Part shown: positions 8,373 to 17,788 of the stretch, one piece after another
Numbering within the stretch: the first letter of the stretch is position 1
How the letters are laid out: every line of letters starts with the position of its first letter
NCBI RefSeq assembly: GCF_004369205.1
Contig: NZ_QFGA01000003.1
Coordinates: 496,001-560,000 of the forward strand
DNA from: Pelotomaculum schinkii
GTDB lineage: Bacteria > Bacillota > Desulfotomaculia > Desulfotomaculales > Pelotomaculaceae
Reading direction: 5' to 3'
Length of the DNA: 64,000 bases
The notes under the pieces: model-generated
Told to the model about the DNA's origin: nothing
Databases searched by the model: none
Seen by the model: only the letters and a program-made list of their open reading frames with translations
Translations under genes and position numbers: made by a program

Positions 8373-9574
8373 TCAATTGCGCAACCGCTCTATATCTACG
8401 TTATATGCATCCTGAAACGCCATTGCCGTGATCGTCAGGCCATGGGTCCTGAGACGGCTTAAAAAACCATCGAGCGATGTGACATCATCATTTTGACAGT
8501 TGTCGTCGCGGCGCAGCCACCTTCTTGCCACAAAATTGCGGTTCTTCTCCACTGCCGAAGCCGAGCCGGGCGTTTTGTCCATTTGTGACGAACAACAACA
8601 GGTGTTCTGTTTGGGCTGTTCCTTCGTCAGAGACATCAGTCCGTCCGGCATAACAACAAAATCTCCATGGAAACCACACATCGGATGGTCGCAGTGAGAG
8701 AACTTAAAGCAATCAGGTCCTACCCCGGCCTGTTTTTCTATCTCTCGGATAAGCTCCGGCAGCGTTATTCGCATTTCATCGGACGGCACTTTCGGATATC
8801 TCCCAAAATAGCTGACCGGCTGAAAATGCACACCGCGCACAGCAGGTGAATTCCTCACAGCGAATCTATTATGCCGCCTATGTTATCGACGTTTATGCCG
8901 GGTACCAGCGTGGGCACAAGTGCCACACCCAAATTATGCCTTGAGCAGTTTTCTATCGCTTCAAGTTTTTTTCCCAATAGCGGTACTCCGCACATCCTAA
9001 CATAAATATCGTCACGAGTACCGTCAAATTACATAAAAACAAAGGAAAGCCCGGCTTCTGCCAGCTTATTTACGAACGGCGGGTCTTCGCAAAGGCGTAT
9101 CCCGTTGGAATTTAGCTGGATGTATTGGCAGCCTGCGCGCACCGCAGCATCTACAATGTCCGGCAGATCGTCCCTCATTGTCGGTTCGCCGCCTGAAAGG
9201 TGCAAAAACGTCATACCCTTTGAAACAAATTTTTGGAACAGATCGTACAATTCACTGACGGATGGCTCTTTGGCAAGTCCATCTTCAAAGCAGTATGCAC
9301 AACTGAGGTTGCACCTTGATGTTACCTCAATCTCTATGCAGCAGGTGCTTTGCAGGTGTGAGGCACATAGCCCGCATCGGTCAGGGCAGCTGCCGGTATC
9401 TTCATGCCAGGGCGGGAATCTTAGCCAGTGTTCCAAGTCACCGCGCCATACAACTGTAGAAAAAACCCCATGTACATGGCAGTTTTTTTTAAGGTATACA
9501 TCGTTTCCTTCTATGTCGTAATGAGCCGGCACCTTCTTCAGGCATATGGGGCACAGGCTGGCAGTATCTCTCAT
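8373..9574 (-). pseudogene. Radical SAM protein (TrsS-like), broken by nonsense and frameshift
   Basis: Begins with a small zinc-type segment (CPICLKK and KKNCHVHG), then the radical SAM cluster motif CNLSCAYC near residue 92 and the LSGGEPTMR motif. After LSFVFM the frame hits TAA at about 9030, yet the same frame continues sensibly (FDGTRDDIYVRMCG). At about 8865 one T appears to be missing (GATTC where GATTTC would continue the protein), after which the frame at 8858-8373 carries the C-terminal region (GVHFQPVSYFGRYP, then FSHCDHPMCGFHGDF). Two independent lesions argue for a pseudogene. It starts at the stop of the preceding redox gene (TAATG). Name TrsS is from recall. Confidence 0.8.
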
Positions 9575-9759
9575 TATTTGTCCTCCACAGTGGTTTCGAC
9601 CTTCGCTATCTTTTCAAGGACCATTTTCTCTGACAGATACACCTGCCCGCACACCGGACATCTGGGAACTTCAGCGTCAAAAACCAGGCCCAGGTATCCA
9701 AACTTCGCCTTTTTGCTTTCCAAAGGCACATTGCATTTTGAGCATATTATCTCTTTCAT
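9574..9759 (-). CDS. Small CxxC redox / zinc-ribbon protein
   Basis: 61 residues with two CxxC pairs (ICSKCNVPL near residue 4 and RCPVCGQVYL near residue 32), a rubredoxin- or zinc-ribbon-like arrangement. RBS GGGAGAC about 8 nt before the ATG at 9759 favours this start over an upstream frame that overlaps the flavoprotein gene. It sits between the flavin/Fe-S protein and the radical SAM gene, like the DVU_1557-type redox protein of comparable clusters (recalled name). It probably binds Zn or Fe; its role is unproven. Confidence 0.8.
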   Translation of the reverse strand: MKEIICSKCNVPLESKKAKFGYLGLVFDAEVPRCPVCGQVYLSEKMVLEKIAKVETTVEDK

Positions 9760-9811
9760 AGACTGTCTCCCATGGTTTAAAGCATCTTTGCCGGTTCTCC
9801 GGATAGCCTGT

Positions 9812-12076
9812 CTATAATCTGTTTTCCTCAAGTATTTCCATACGGTGCGAATAAGAGTTTAAGAGTATATATTTGTCTTCGTTCTTCCCATACTCTACCC
9901 AATACGTTATGATACCCATTTTAAAATGACCGATATAGCAATTTTTTTCGGGGTCGTAAAGCTTGCAGCCAGTCGACTCACAATGCTCTATAGCTGCTGC
10001 AACTTCTTCTTCAAGTATCAATGAACTGTTCAGTTTTTTTACCATATGAGGTGATATTACAATTTTCATCGAGAATCCATCTTCTTTTATTTCCTCTGAT
10101 GTTTCGCCAAAGACATGCTCTAAAAGCATGTTTCTGGCAATCAACCTGTTTTTTCTGCGGGTCCCCAGTGATGGCGGAGCAAAACCGCCTCCGTTCAGTC
10201 CGAACACTATGTCCAATATATGCACACACTCTTTGCCCTCCCGTACAAACGTGTCACGGCAGTTTGTGCAATAGGTTATATACGGGTTTTCGCTTGCATT
10301 TATCCTGTTTTGGACTATGCGTTCCTCTAAATTCCGGTTAGCTTTGGCTATATGCCCGCCCCAGCCGCAGCACTGCGCTTTTTCTCCGTGAAACTGCAGT
10401 TCCTCAATATTAGCACCAGACATGTATGCCATACGGCGCACACTTCTTTGCATAGATACATTATTTCTGCTTGCGCAGGGGTCGAAGACACACATGCTTT
10501 TCCTGCCCGGCTCTGTTTTTCCCCCGGGTAATCCTTTTTCGGCCATCACCTCGTAAAGAGAAATACCGTTTGCCTCGTGAAGGAATTTTTGCAGCTGCAG
10601 TTGGCATGTCGGGCAGGAAAATATGATTGCCGGTCGTCCGAAAGAATCCCATTTTTCTTTTATGCCAGCTATGACACTATCGTTCAACTCCCTGTCCGCA
10701 CCCCAATCGGCTGGCGCGCCGCAACAACCAATCATTATTGCCGTATCCGGAAATATTTCGAGCAGATACTCGTAGGATCGTGTCACATATCGGGGGTCGC
10801 TCGCTCCAAGCTGACAACCCGGGAAGAACATATATCGGGCAGCCGTATGTCCTGGAGCAAGCCTGAAAACTGCCGCTGCACTGTTTGAAAACAGCATGTC
10901 CCGAATAAAAAAGTCGTGGAATGCAGGCGGGTAAACTTTGTCCTCGAACTTGAAATGCCTGAAATCAAAAAAGAAAGAACCCATATCTATGCCCTGCGGA
11001 CATACTTTGCCGCACAGCCCGCAAAGATTGCACGAAGACATGGTACGGGTGGAGTGCTGGCGCGTAAGCCCGCTCTTTGAAGACAACGTAGTTATGGCCT
11101 CCGCTACCATCAATTGCGGCGGTTTACTGAAATAGCTGAAAAGCTCGCAGCCTTCCTTGCATTCCGTACAGTTACAGCGCAGGCAGCGCTTTGCTTCAGC
11201 AACGGCCTCATCGCGGTCATATGCGGCACCTTGATGCGGCTTTACTGCAGCCTCGGGTGAAACATTCGACAGATCTTTTTTCAACTTGGTCTCTGTGATC
11301 ATGAACGACTCGGGCATGCCGTCCATCCTGCCTATCTTTACATACTTTTCTATAGAGTGCGCCACTACTGAGGCCTGCGCGATATCCTCGACTGGAGCCG
11401 CGCCAAGCACACCGCCTCCAATAAACACACCAGGGCGTACTGTGCCAAACGATTTTTCGTCGATACCATCCAGAAGGCCAAAATGCTCTCCGCCTTTTCC
11501 AGTAGCTATATATGCGGCATCGAACTCTATATCTTCCAAGCTGTTTATTTCCCTGTTCAATTCAATATTGCAGCGCACATATTGCATCTGCCGTTCAATC
11601 TCGGGCAAAAACACCCCGGGGTCCAGCATGTCCCACAAACGGCCGCCTACTCTGCCGCTTCGCTCGTACAGTGTCACGTCGTAGCACCTTGCGCCCAATC
11701 GCAGAGCACAGGTGAGCCCTGCAAGCCCACCGCCTATGACGGCAATGCGCTTGTTCTTTTTGGGCAGGTTGAACCGCAACGGTTCATCTGAATCGGTAAA
11801 CCGCACGCTGGCCAGTTCCAACATTCTGAGAGATATAGCCTCATCATGCCCTCCACGCACACAACGGGATCTGCACAGCTGCGAACATACCCTGCACACT
11901 ATCGCCGGAAAAACGACCTTATTCCTCAATATTTTATATGCAGCAGTAAAATTGCCCGCCTGAAGCTGTTCGGCAAATGCACGCACGTCAAGGTTCAATG
12001 GACATGCCGCACTGCAAGGAGGCAGTTTTCCATGAAGGCAATCCTTGGCAAAGTTTTCATAGTCAAATTTTGTCAT
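9812..12076 (-). CDS. Flavin/Fe-S oxidoreductase fused to heterodisulfide-reductase-like domain
   Basis: About 754 residues. N-terminal GltD-like Fe-S domain (LPPCSAACPLNLDVRAF), FAD/NAD-binding domain (GGGLAGLTCALRLG near residue 118), a ferredoxin-type Cys cluster (CNLCGLCGKVCPQG near residue 345), then CCG-type motifs (IGCCGAPADWG and AQCCGWGGH) as in HdrB/GlpC proteins, and a short C-terminal domain. Probably moves electrons between the Mo-hydroxylase encoded upstream and a soluble carrier. It follows that gene by about 90 nt in the same operon. GAGGGA before the ATG at 12076 favours it over 12088. Corresponds to the DVU_1558-type protein (recalled). Confidence 0.85.
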   Translation of the reverse strand: MTKFDYENFAKDCLHGKLPPCSAACPLNLDVRAFAEQLQAGNFTAAYKILRNKVVFPAIVCRVCSQLCRSRCVRGGHDEAISLRMLELASVRFTDSDEPLRFNLPKKNKRIAVIGGGLAGLTCALRLGARCYDVTLYERSGRVGGRLWDMLDPGVFLPEIERQMQYVRCNIELNREINSLEDIEFDAAYIATGKGGEHFGLLDGIDEKSFGTVRPGVFIGGGVLGAAPVEDIAQASVVAHSIEKYVKIGRMDGMPESFMITETKLKKDLSNVSPEAAVKPHQGAAYDRDEAVAEAKRCLRCNCTECKEGCELFSYFSKPPQLMVAEAITTLSSKSGLTRQHSTRTMSSCNLCGLCGKVCPQGIDMGSFFFDFRHFKFEDKVYPPAFHDFFIRDMLFSNSAAAVFRLAPGHTAARYMFFPGCQLGASDPRYVTRSYEYLLEIFPDTAIMIGCCGAPADWGADRELNDSVIAGIKEKWDSFGRPAIIFSCPTCQLQLQKFLHEANGISLYEVMAEKGLPGGKTEPGRKSMCVFDPCASRNNVSMQRSVRRMAYMSGANIEELQFHGEKAQCCGWGGHIAKANRNLEERIVQNRINASENPYITYCTNCRDTFVREGKECVHILDIVFGLNGGGFAPPSLGTRRKNRLIARNMLLEHVFGETSEEIKEDGFSMKIVISPHMVKKLNSSLILEEEVAAAIEHCESTGCKLYDPEKNCYIGHFKMGIITYWVEYGKNEDKYILLNSYSHRMEILEENRL

Positions 12077-12169
12077 ATCATCCCTCATAAATATTGCGCG
12101 GACTACACCTGTAACAGGTGTAGCCCGGCAAATTTATTTCTGTGAACGGTCATGCTGGTGTCATTGTGC

Positions 12170-15010
12170 TTAGAAGTTCTCTTCGTCCGGCACAGGATGT
12201 GCGTCAAGATACTCTAACTCATCGTACAGGTCCAACCCAAGGTAATATTTTTCGGGTTTGAGCTCCTTGCCTGTAGCTTTTGCTTCCATGGCTGCCTTGA
12301 CCTTCTCCGGCGTGGCCGGGAGTTCGTAAATGCGCACACCGACAGCATTATTGATGGCATTAATGATAGCTACATGGAAGGAAGACTGGAAGTTCTCCGA
12401 ACAGCCGCCAGAACCGAAAGGCCCCCATTTCCTGACGCTGTCATGCCAAATGAGCTCGATCTCATCCGGCATTTCTTCGCATTCGAGTATTCCGGCACCT
12501 CTAAGAGTAGAGTGCTTCTTGGGATCGCTGAAATCTTCCTTGAGCGCAAAGCCGACACAATGTGACATCCCGCCATATGCCTGGCCCTCAACACCCTGCA
12601 GGTTACCTATCTTGCCTATGTCAGCCACACATGTCGCCTTTAACACCTTCGTCTTGCCGGTGACAGAGTCAATTTCCACTTCTGCCATGTATATGCTGTA
12701 GAGCTTCTCGTGGTAGGCAAATCCCTGACCAGTGTTCGCATCGAGGAACTTGGTGACTCCCTGGGGTGAAGATGCATAACCTTCTACCATTGTTGGTAAG
12801 CCTTCGGCCACCATCTCGTCATAAGTACGGTATGTGCCGTCTTTCTTGCGCATAAGATCCATCAGTTTGTTCGCTGCGTCAATTGTGGCAGCTCCGGCAT
12901 AGTAATGCATGCGGCTGCCGCCTGACAAACCTGTGTCAGGAGAATATTTGGTGTCGTTCGCTTCGAGCCTGATCTTTTCCAAAGGAACATTCAAAGGCCT
13001 GAGAGCTTCATATGTGAGCATCAGGCAACTGCCTTCAGCATGTTGGCCCACGTCCTGCCAGGTGTTGTGGTTGACGAAACTGCCGTCCTTGCATAATTCA
13101 AGGGCCACACTGGCATGGTCGGTAGGATCTCCGAGGATATATGCGCCAATCGATATGCCTACGCCGCGCTTCTTCGCAAGAGTGCTCTCAGCCTTCGCTC
13201 TTTTCTTAGCCTCTTCGTATTTAGGCCGCAGCATATCCATCATTTCATGATAATAATATTCATTATACTCATGGCCAGTCGATGAGGTCTCACCAGGACG
13301 TGCAATATTCTTATAGCGGAAATCAAACGGATCTATGCCCAGCTTCTCAGCCATCATGTCAATGATAGATTCGGAAGCAGTAAACGCTTGTACAAATGAA
13401 AACGCCCTGTATGTTGTACAATAGCTAAAATTCGAGAATGCCGCCATCGACACGCCGCGGATATTCGGGATATAGTAGGGGAAGCCCATGCACACCAGGG
13501 ATTTTAGCAGCAGTATCTGCGTATATTCGACATAAGCGCCTGTCTCATAGCAAAGCTTGTATTCTAAAGCCTTTATCTTGCCGTCTTTGTCGCATGCAAG
13601 GCGCACATTGGAATTTGACGCCGAACGTTTGCCCGTCACTATCTGGTGTTCAGGATAAGTCAGTACGATCGATACCGGCCTGCCCAGCGCCAGAGCACAA
13701 ACCGCTGCATATGCCGGCGTTACAGGTGAAACGGAATATCCGAATGATCCACCTGTTTCATTTTGTATAATCCTGATATTTTCGGCCGGTACACCGATGC
13801 CGGCAGCGATCATGTTTATATTTCCATAAAGGAACTGGCTCTTGTACTGTATTGTCAGCATGCCGTCATCACCTATATATGCCTGCGCACAGTCAGGCTC
13901 CAGCGCCAGGTGAGGTTCTCTCTGCGTATAGAAGCTGCCTTCGACGACATTTTCGGCTTTCTCTACTATTTCCTTTGTATCTGCGCCCTTTTTGAGCGGC
14001 CACTTGAGGTAGATGTTGTTCGCACCCTCATGAATCTGCACAGAATCGGGCATTATCGCTTCAAGCTGATTCAGATACTGCGGCAGTTGTTCGTAATCCA
14101 CTTTGACTGCCTTTGCTGCAGCGCGTGCGTGATCGCGTGTGTCTGCAGCAACTACTGCAACAACATCACCGATCTTAAATATTTTTTCATCGCAGATTAT
14201 AGGGCGTTCAAGGCCGGTGCATTCAGCCCGCGGATGTCCTATCGGAAATGCTATGCGGTTGGTGCCTTTTACGTCCTTAGCCGTGACCACGCCCGCTACT
14301 CCTGTCATCTTGAGAGCTTCAGAATAGTCCACGCTCTTGATCTTGGCATGTGCCACATCAGGGATGACCAATGCAAGATGCAGCGTATCTTCAGGCATTT
14401 GCAGAGACATGTCATCACCATAGTTGGCAAGACCGGTTACCCTGGCTATACCGCTTTCGCGTCTTGGGAAACGCGTACCGTATATTTTTCCGTCGGCCGG
14501 AACCTTATAAGTTATATCATCCATCGTTGCTTCACCGCGCATTACCTTTGCAGCTGCCATCGTTGCATCTACCAGAGGCTTGTAACCTGTGCAGCGGCAG
14601 ATGTTCCTGTTCTTCGTGAACCATGCACGTACTTCTTGCCTTGTTGGGTTGGGGTTCTTGTCCAATAGCGCTTTTGCAGAAACGATGAATCCCGGTGTGC
14701 AGAAACCGCACTGTATTCCGCCATATGTTATCCACGCTTGCTGGAGCGGATCAAGATTGTTAGGTGTACCTATACCCTCAATTGTAGTGATTTTAGAGCG
14801 ATCAGCGATGGTCTTCATTTGCTTGACGCATGATCTGGCAAGTTCGCCATTGAGTATAACTGAACATGTTCCACACTGGCCGGCATCGCAGCCCACCTTG
14901 ACGCCAGTCAGTCCCTGCCGTCTGAGTACTCTTGCAAGAGACTCCTCAGTGTCGCAAACGACCATTCTGTCAGCACCATTGATTTTGAGCCACAGCTTCT
15001 GTAAACCCAT
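12170..15010 (-). CDS. Molybdenum-hydroxylase aldehyde oxidoreductase (xanthine dehydrogenase family, single chain)
   Basis: 946 residues, close to single-chain aldehyde oxidoreductases such as Desulfovibrio Mop. Order: plant-type [2Fe-2S] domain (CDAGQCGTCSVILNG near residue 40), second [2Fe-2S] domain (CGFCTPGF near residue 99 and NRNICRCTGY near residue 132), then the two molybdopterin-binding domains beginning at YGTRFPRRE near residue 175. Lacks the FAD domain of xanthine dehydrogenase, so electrons likely leave to the flavoprotein encoded next. RBS AAGGTGG. Its leader contains an intrinsic terminator at 15030-15072 and, further upstream, a duplicated AOR promoter. Substrate unknown; an aldehyde or hydroxylatable ring is likely. 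Confidence 0.92.
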   Translation of the reverse strand: MGLQKLWLKINGADRMVVCDTEESLARVLRRQGLTGVKVGCDAGQCGTCSVILNGELARSCVKQMKTIADRSKITTIEGIGTPNNLDPLQQAWITYGGIQCGFCTPGFIVSAKALLDKNPNPTRQEVRAWFTKNRNICRCTGYKPLVDATMAAAKVMRGEATMDDITYKVPADGKIYGTRFPRRESGIARVTGLANYGDDMSLQMPEDTLHLALVIPDVAHAKIKSVDYSEALKMTGVAGVVTAKDVKGTNRIAFPIGHPRAECTGLERPIICDEKIFKIGDVVAVVAADTRDHARAAAKAVKVDYEQLPQYLNQLEAIMPDSVQIHEGANNIYLKWPLKKGADTKEIVEKAENVVEGSFYTQREPHLALEPDCAQAYIGDDGMLTIQYKSQFLYGNINMIAAGIGVPAENIRIIQNETGGSFGYSVSPVTPAYAAVCALALGRPVSIVLTYPEHQIVTGKRSASNSNVRLACDKDGKIKALEYKLCYETGAYVEYTQILLLKSLVCMGFPYYIPNIRGVSMAAFSNFSYCTTYRAFSFVQAFTASESIIDMMAEKLGIDPFDFRYKNIARPGETSSTGHEYNEYYYHEMMDMLRPKYEEAKKRAKAESTLAKKRGVGISIGAYILGDPTDHASVALELCKDGSFVNHNTWQDVGQHAEGSCLMLTYEALRPLNVPLEKIRLEANDTKYSPDTGLSGGSRMHYYAGAATIDAANKLMDLMRKKDGTYRTYDEMVAEGLPTMVEGYASSPQGVTKFLDANTGQGFAYHEKLYSIYMAEVEIDSVTGKTKVLKATCVADIGKIGNLQGVEGQAYGGMSHCVGFALKEDFSDPKKHSTLRGAGILECEEMPDEIELIWHDSVRKWGPFGSGGCSENFQSSFHVAIINAINNAVGVRIYELPATPEKVKAAMEAKATGKELKPEKYYLGLDLYDELEYLDAHPVPDEENF

Positions 15011-15029
15011 TGATTAACCACCTTTCGTT

Positions 15030-15072
15030 TTTTAAAAAATAAAAACGGACTAAAACAAGGCCTTAGTCCGTT
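15030..15072 (-). terminator. Intrinsic terminator/attenuator directly before the Mo-hydroxylase gene
   Basis: On the minus strand AACGGACTAA (from 15072) pairs perfectly with TTAGTCCGTT, followed by TTTTTATTTTTT. The RBS and ATG of the 946-residue gene follow within 20 nt. A terminator here, in the path from the upstream promoter, implies control by premature termination. An upstream AGTCCG (about 15227-15233) could pair with the 5' arm as antiterminator. Confidence 0.75.
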
Positions 15073-15262
15073 AATACGCAAAGAAACACAGTTTGCATTA
15101 GTAAACAATTGTATCTATGTAGATACACTGTTAACCCAGCCCTTTCCAAACACGGGAGGCAAAAAAGTTTCCCTTTTCACCCAATGGTTAACTCGGCATT
15201 AACTCTCGTTGACAGCCTTGTAAACTCGGACTTATGATATTAAGTTATACGTTTTATATGTC
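15073..15262 (-). promoter_or_regulatory. Structured leader of the Mo-hydroxylase gene, candidate riboswitch
   Basis: On the minus strand GTTAACC and GGTTAAC pair to enclose about 50 nt of purine-rich, unpaired-looking sequence (GGGTGAAAAGGGAAAC, GCCTCCCGTG, GGAAAGGGCTG), then a short hairpin TGTATCTACATAGATACA, then the terminator at 15030-15072. The layout (aptamer-like fold plus terminator before a molybdopterin enzyme) suggests a Mo- or W-cofactor riboswitch, but I cannot confirm the class by eye. Confidence 0.45.
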
Positions 15263-15342
15263 TATAGACGAACCTCTTTAGTTGTTTGGGATTTTAGATC
15301 TATTTCAAGTACTTTACCCCAATATCCAAAAGCCGTTGACAT
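15262..15342 (-). pseudogene. AOR N-terminal fragment (26 codons) in the duplicated copy
   Basis: Starts at ATG (15342), preserves 24 AOR codons with one substitution at residue 2 (Trp to Ser), keeps the AAGGAGTG ribosome-binding site, then runs into unique sequence and stops at TAG. It may still be translated as a short leader peptide ahead of the Mo-hydroxylase leader. Confidence 0.85.
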
Positions 15343-15705
15343 CCATAACACTCCTTTATTAGTCAAAAATCCACAACCTTGAAACTGGCTTCCTGAGTGC
15401 AACCTCTACTTCGTCTACGAGCCCGACTTTTATACCGTTACTTTAACAGTTCACTGCAAAAATCAATAAAATACAGTATGTTCCATGTTTAATTTGAAGG
15501 TTGTCATTTTTGTCCCCCCTTTGTCAGAGCATTTTTATGATTTTAAATAGAGCAAATATCATGCCATTTTATTTTGGGCTGATTTGTTGTTCTGTTTCCG
15601 GGTTGCCGGAAAAGGAAACAAGATATGGTTTGATATCTCATGCATTTTGTTAGATTACGAAAAACAAGAAAAATTCCAGACTAATGGAAGCACGGAGAAA
15701 AGTTT
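15270..15705. repeat. Direct repeat copy 2: AOR 5' end and promoter
   Basis: About 436 bp nearly identical to 5356-5803, same orientation. It lies upstream of the Mo-hydroxylase gene cluster on the minus strand and brings the AOR promoter and operator to it. Confidence 0.95.
15551..15566 (-). promoter_or_regulatory. Sigma-54 (-24/-12) promoter upstream of the Mo-hydroxylase cluster
   Basis: Identical to the AOR site: TGGCATGATATTTGCT on the minus strand, with the TTTCCGG-GTTG-CCGGAAA dyad at 15595-15612 upstream. Its transcript would cross the AOR fragment and the attenuator-like leader before reaching 15010. Confidence 0.8.
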
Positions 15706-15935
15706 ACGTAAAGGAAATTTTTTCATAAGAACTACTAGCGCTGGAGCAATAATAAGGGCAAAAAAACCCACGCCTAAATCAGATTAAAAATTTTGGCGCA
15801 GGTTTATGATAATAGGGCAGCTTATTTAGATTAGTTGTCTTTTAATGCTATTGCCAAAAATAAGCTTTATTTGATTATATCTTATGGAAAATCAGAGATG
15901 GGAACGGATATGCACACATTAACCGCCCCAATATT

Positions 15936-16208
15936 TCAGACTCCCCAATGATATACCCGGCTTGGTTTGGTCAAAGATTGTTTTATAACTTCAATGGCCT
16001 TAAGAGTGTCTCCGCCGGCTTCTTCAAGATTTTTCCCCAGTTCTTCTGCCAAGAGTAAGGTCAATTCTTCCAAATAGTTGTCCAGGATAGCCTTAAATTT
16101 AAATATTAACTCTTTCCCTGAGGGTGTAGTTAACCATACAGGGAAGACAGTCTTTGCAACCTTGTTCGCCTCATTGACCTCGCCAGCGGTAACAGGCACG
16201 GTGGGCAT
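15936..16208 (-). pseudogene. Aldehyde dehydrogenase (MmsA-like) N-terminal fragment
   Basis: 90 codons matching roughly residues 35-115 of methylmalonate-semialdehyde-type aldehyde dehydrogenases (VFPVWLTTPSGKELIFKFK, then LAEELGKNLEEAGGD). No nucleotide-binding or catalytic Cys region remains. It still has a good ribosome-binding site (AAGGAG) and ATG and follows the CoA-transferase by 23 nt, so a peptide may be produced. It is probably a decayed operon member. The 15706-15935 stretch next to it shows no gene. Confidence 0.7.
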
Positions 16209-16231
16209 GATTTTACTCCTTAATCTTCGGA

Positions 16232-17788
16232 TTATTGATTATGTTTTATTCCCATGGGGGCAATAAGGAAGATTCTATTATCCATGGTTCGTAATGAGGG
16301 CGAAATTAATGGTTTAAAGGCCATTTGCTGTAGCACATCACGCTCAAGATCAATCCCCGGCGCTATTTCAGTAAGCATGACACCTTCCGCTGTCAACTCA
16401 AAGGTTGCCCTTTCGGTTACATAAAGCACCTTTTGACCAGTCTGGCGGGCGTAGGAACCGCTAAAAGTAATCTGTTCAACTTTTGGCACCAGTTTCATTA
16501 CTTTACCTTCGTTAATAATATTTAGCTTACCCCCGTCAAAACCAACTTTTAACTTCCCAGCTTTAAACGTACCGCAAAATACCACTTTTTTGGCATTCTG
16601 AGTGATGTTGATAAAGCCGCCGCAACCTGTAATACGTGGCCCAAATTTACTGACATTGATATTACCCTCGCTGTCCATCTCCGCCATGCCCAGGAAGGCA
16701 ATATCTACACCGCCTCCATCGTAAAAATCAAATTGATAAGGTTGGTCTAAAATGCAATAGGGGTTGGTGGTTGCGCCAAAATTAGAACCCCCGGCAGGGA
16801 CCCCGCCTACAGGTCCAGCCTCTACGGTTAGGGTCATAAAATCAGCTATTCCTTCTTCAGCGGCTACAGAAGCAATTACTTCAGGGATACCGATCCCAAG
16901 GTTGACAATAGAATCAGGATGAAGTTCAAAGGCTGACCGCCTCGCGATTACTTTACGTTCATCGAGGGGTGATTGAGGTAATTGGGTTAAAGGTATATGG
17001 ATTTCGCCATTGTAGGAGGGATTATATATTGCACCAAAGGTCTGATGGTGGTTTTGGGGTTGAGCGGTAACAACAACATCGACTAAAATGCCGGGTACTT
17101 TTACCAGACGGGGATCAATACTTCCGGCCGCCGCGATTCGTTCCACCTGGGCGATAACAATGCCCCCGCTATTGCGAGCTGCTTGAGCTATAGACAGGAT
17201 TTCTAATGTAGTAGCTTCCTTTTCAAGGCTTAGATTACCTAATTCGTCGGAACTGGTGGCACGAATTAAAGCCATATTAATAGGTAGCGAGGGGTAGAAA
17301 AGTTTCTCTTTACCTCCAACCGTAATAACTTCAACAAGGTCTTCTTTGGTAATCTCATTCAGCTTGCCACCCTCTACTCGTGGGTCGACAAAAGTTCCCA
17401 ACCCGACGTGAGTGATGACGCCCGGCCTCCCGGCTGCTATTTCCCGGAATAGTTGAGCTAAAGTACCTTGAGGCAGGTTATAGGCTTCGATTTTATTTTC
17501 AATAGCCAATTTCCCCATCTTGGGCTGCAGGTTCCAATGGCCGCCTATGACCCGTTTTACCAGACCTTCATGAGCCAGGTGGTTAAGCCCGCGGTCTTTG
17601 CCATCGCCTTGGGCCGCCGCATAAAGGAGCGTTAAATCTTGAGGTGTGCTGGTATTTAAAAAACGATTTTCCAATGCGATAACCAATTCTTCCGGGAACA
17701 AACTTCCCAAAAAACCGACGCTAGCAACTGTATCCCCCGTTTTGATTAAATTTACTGCTTCCTCTGCAGTCATAAACTTGGGTGCCAT
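16232..17788 (-). CDS. Acyl-CoA:carboxylate CoA-transferase (propionate/acetate CoA-transferase type)
   Basis: 518 residues, family I CoA-transferase with alpha and beta halves fused, like Pct/YdiF. Transfers CoA between acyl-CoA and a carboxylate through a glutamyl-CoA thioester; the catalytic Glu is Glu323 in [12 protein letters not shown]-terminal half starts [34 protein letters not shown]. It is divergent from the acyl-CoA dehydrogenase gene at 18281, sharing a control region with the palindrome at 18176-18193. In the context of acyl-CoA dehydrogenase, crotonase and FixABCX it would activate the carboxylic acid substrate without ATP. Confidence 0.92.
   Translation of the reverse strand: MAPKFMTAEEAVNLIKTGDTVASVGFLGSLFPEELVIALENRFLNTSTPQDLTLLYAAAQGDGKDRGLNHLAHEGLVKRVIGGHWNLQPKMGKLAIENKIEAYNLPQGTLAQLFREIAAGRPGVITHVGLGTFVDPRVEGGKLNEITKEDLVEVITVGGKEKLFYPSLPINMALIRATSSDELGNLSLEKEATTLEILSIAQAARNSGGIVIAQVERIAAAGSIDPRLVKVPGILVDVVVTAQPQNHHQTFGAIYNPSYNGEIHIPLTQLPQSPLDERKVIARRSAFELHPDSIVNLGIGIPEVIASVAAEEGIADFMTLTVEAGPVGGVPAGGSNFGATTNPYCILDQPYQFDFYDGGGVDIAFLGMAEMDSEGNINVSKFGPRITGCGGFINITQNAKKVVFCGTFKAGKLKVGFDGGKLNIINEGKVMKLVPKVEQITFSGSYARQTGQKVLYVTERATFELTAEGVMLTEIAPGIDLERDVLQQMAFKPLISPSLRTMDNRIFLIAPMGIKHNQ

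Noticed and set aside
9028-9032. Selenocysteine insertion in the radical SAM gene
   Set aside because: The in-frame stop is TAA, not TGA, and a separate frameshift follows.
13763-14668. 301-codon frame antisense to the Mo-hydroxylase
   Set aside because: Its codons mirror the real gene on the other strand; no RBS or recognisable domain.
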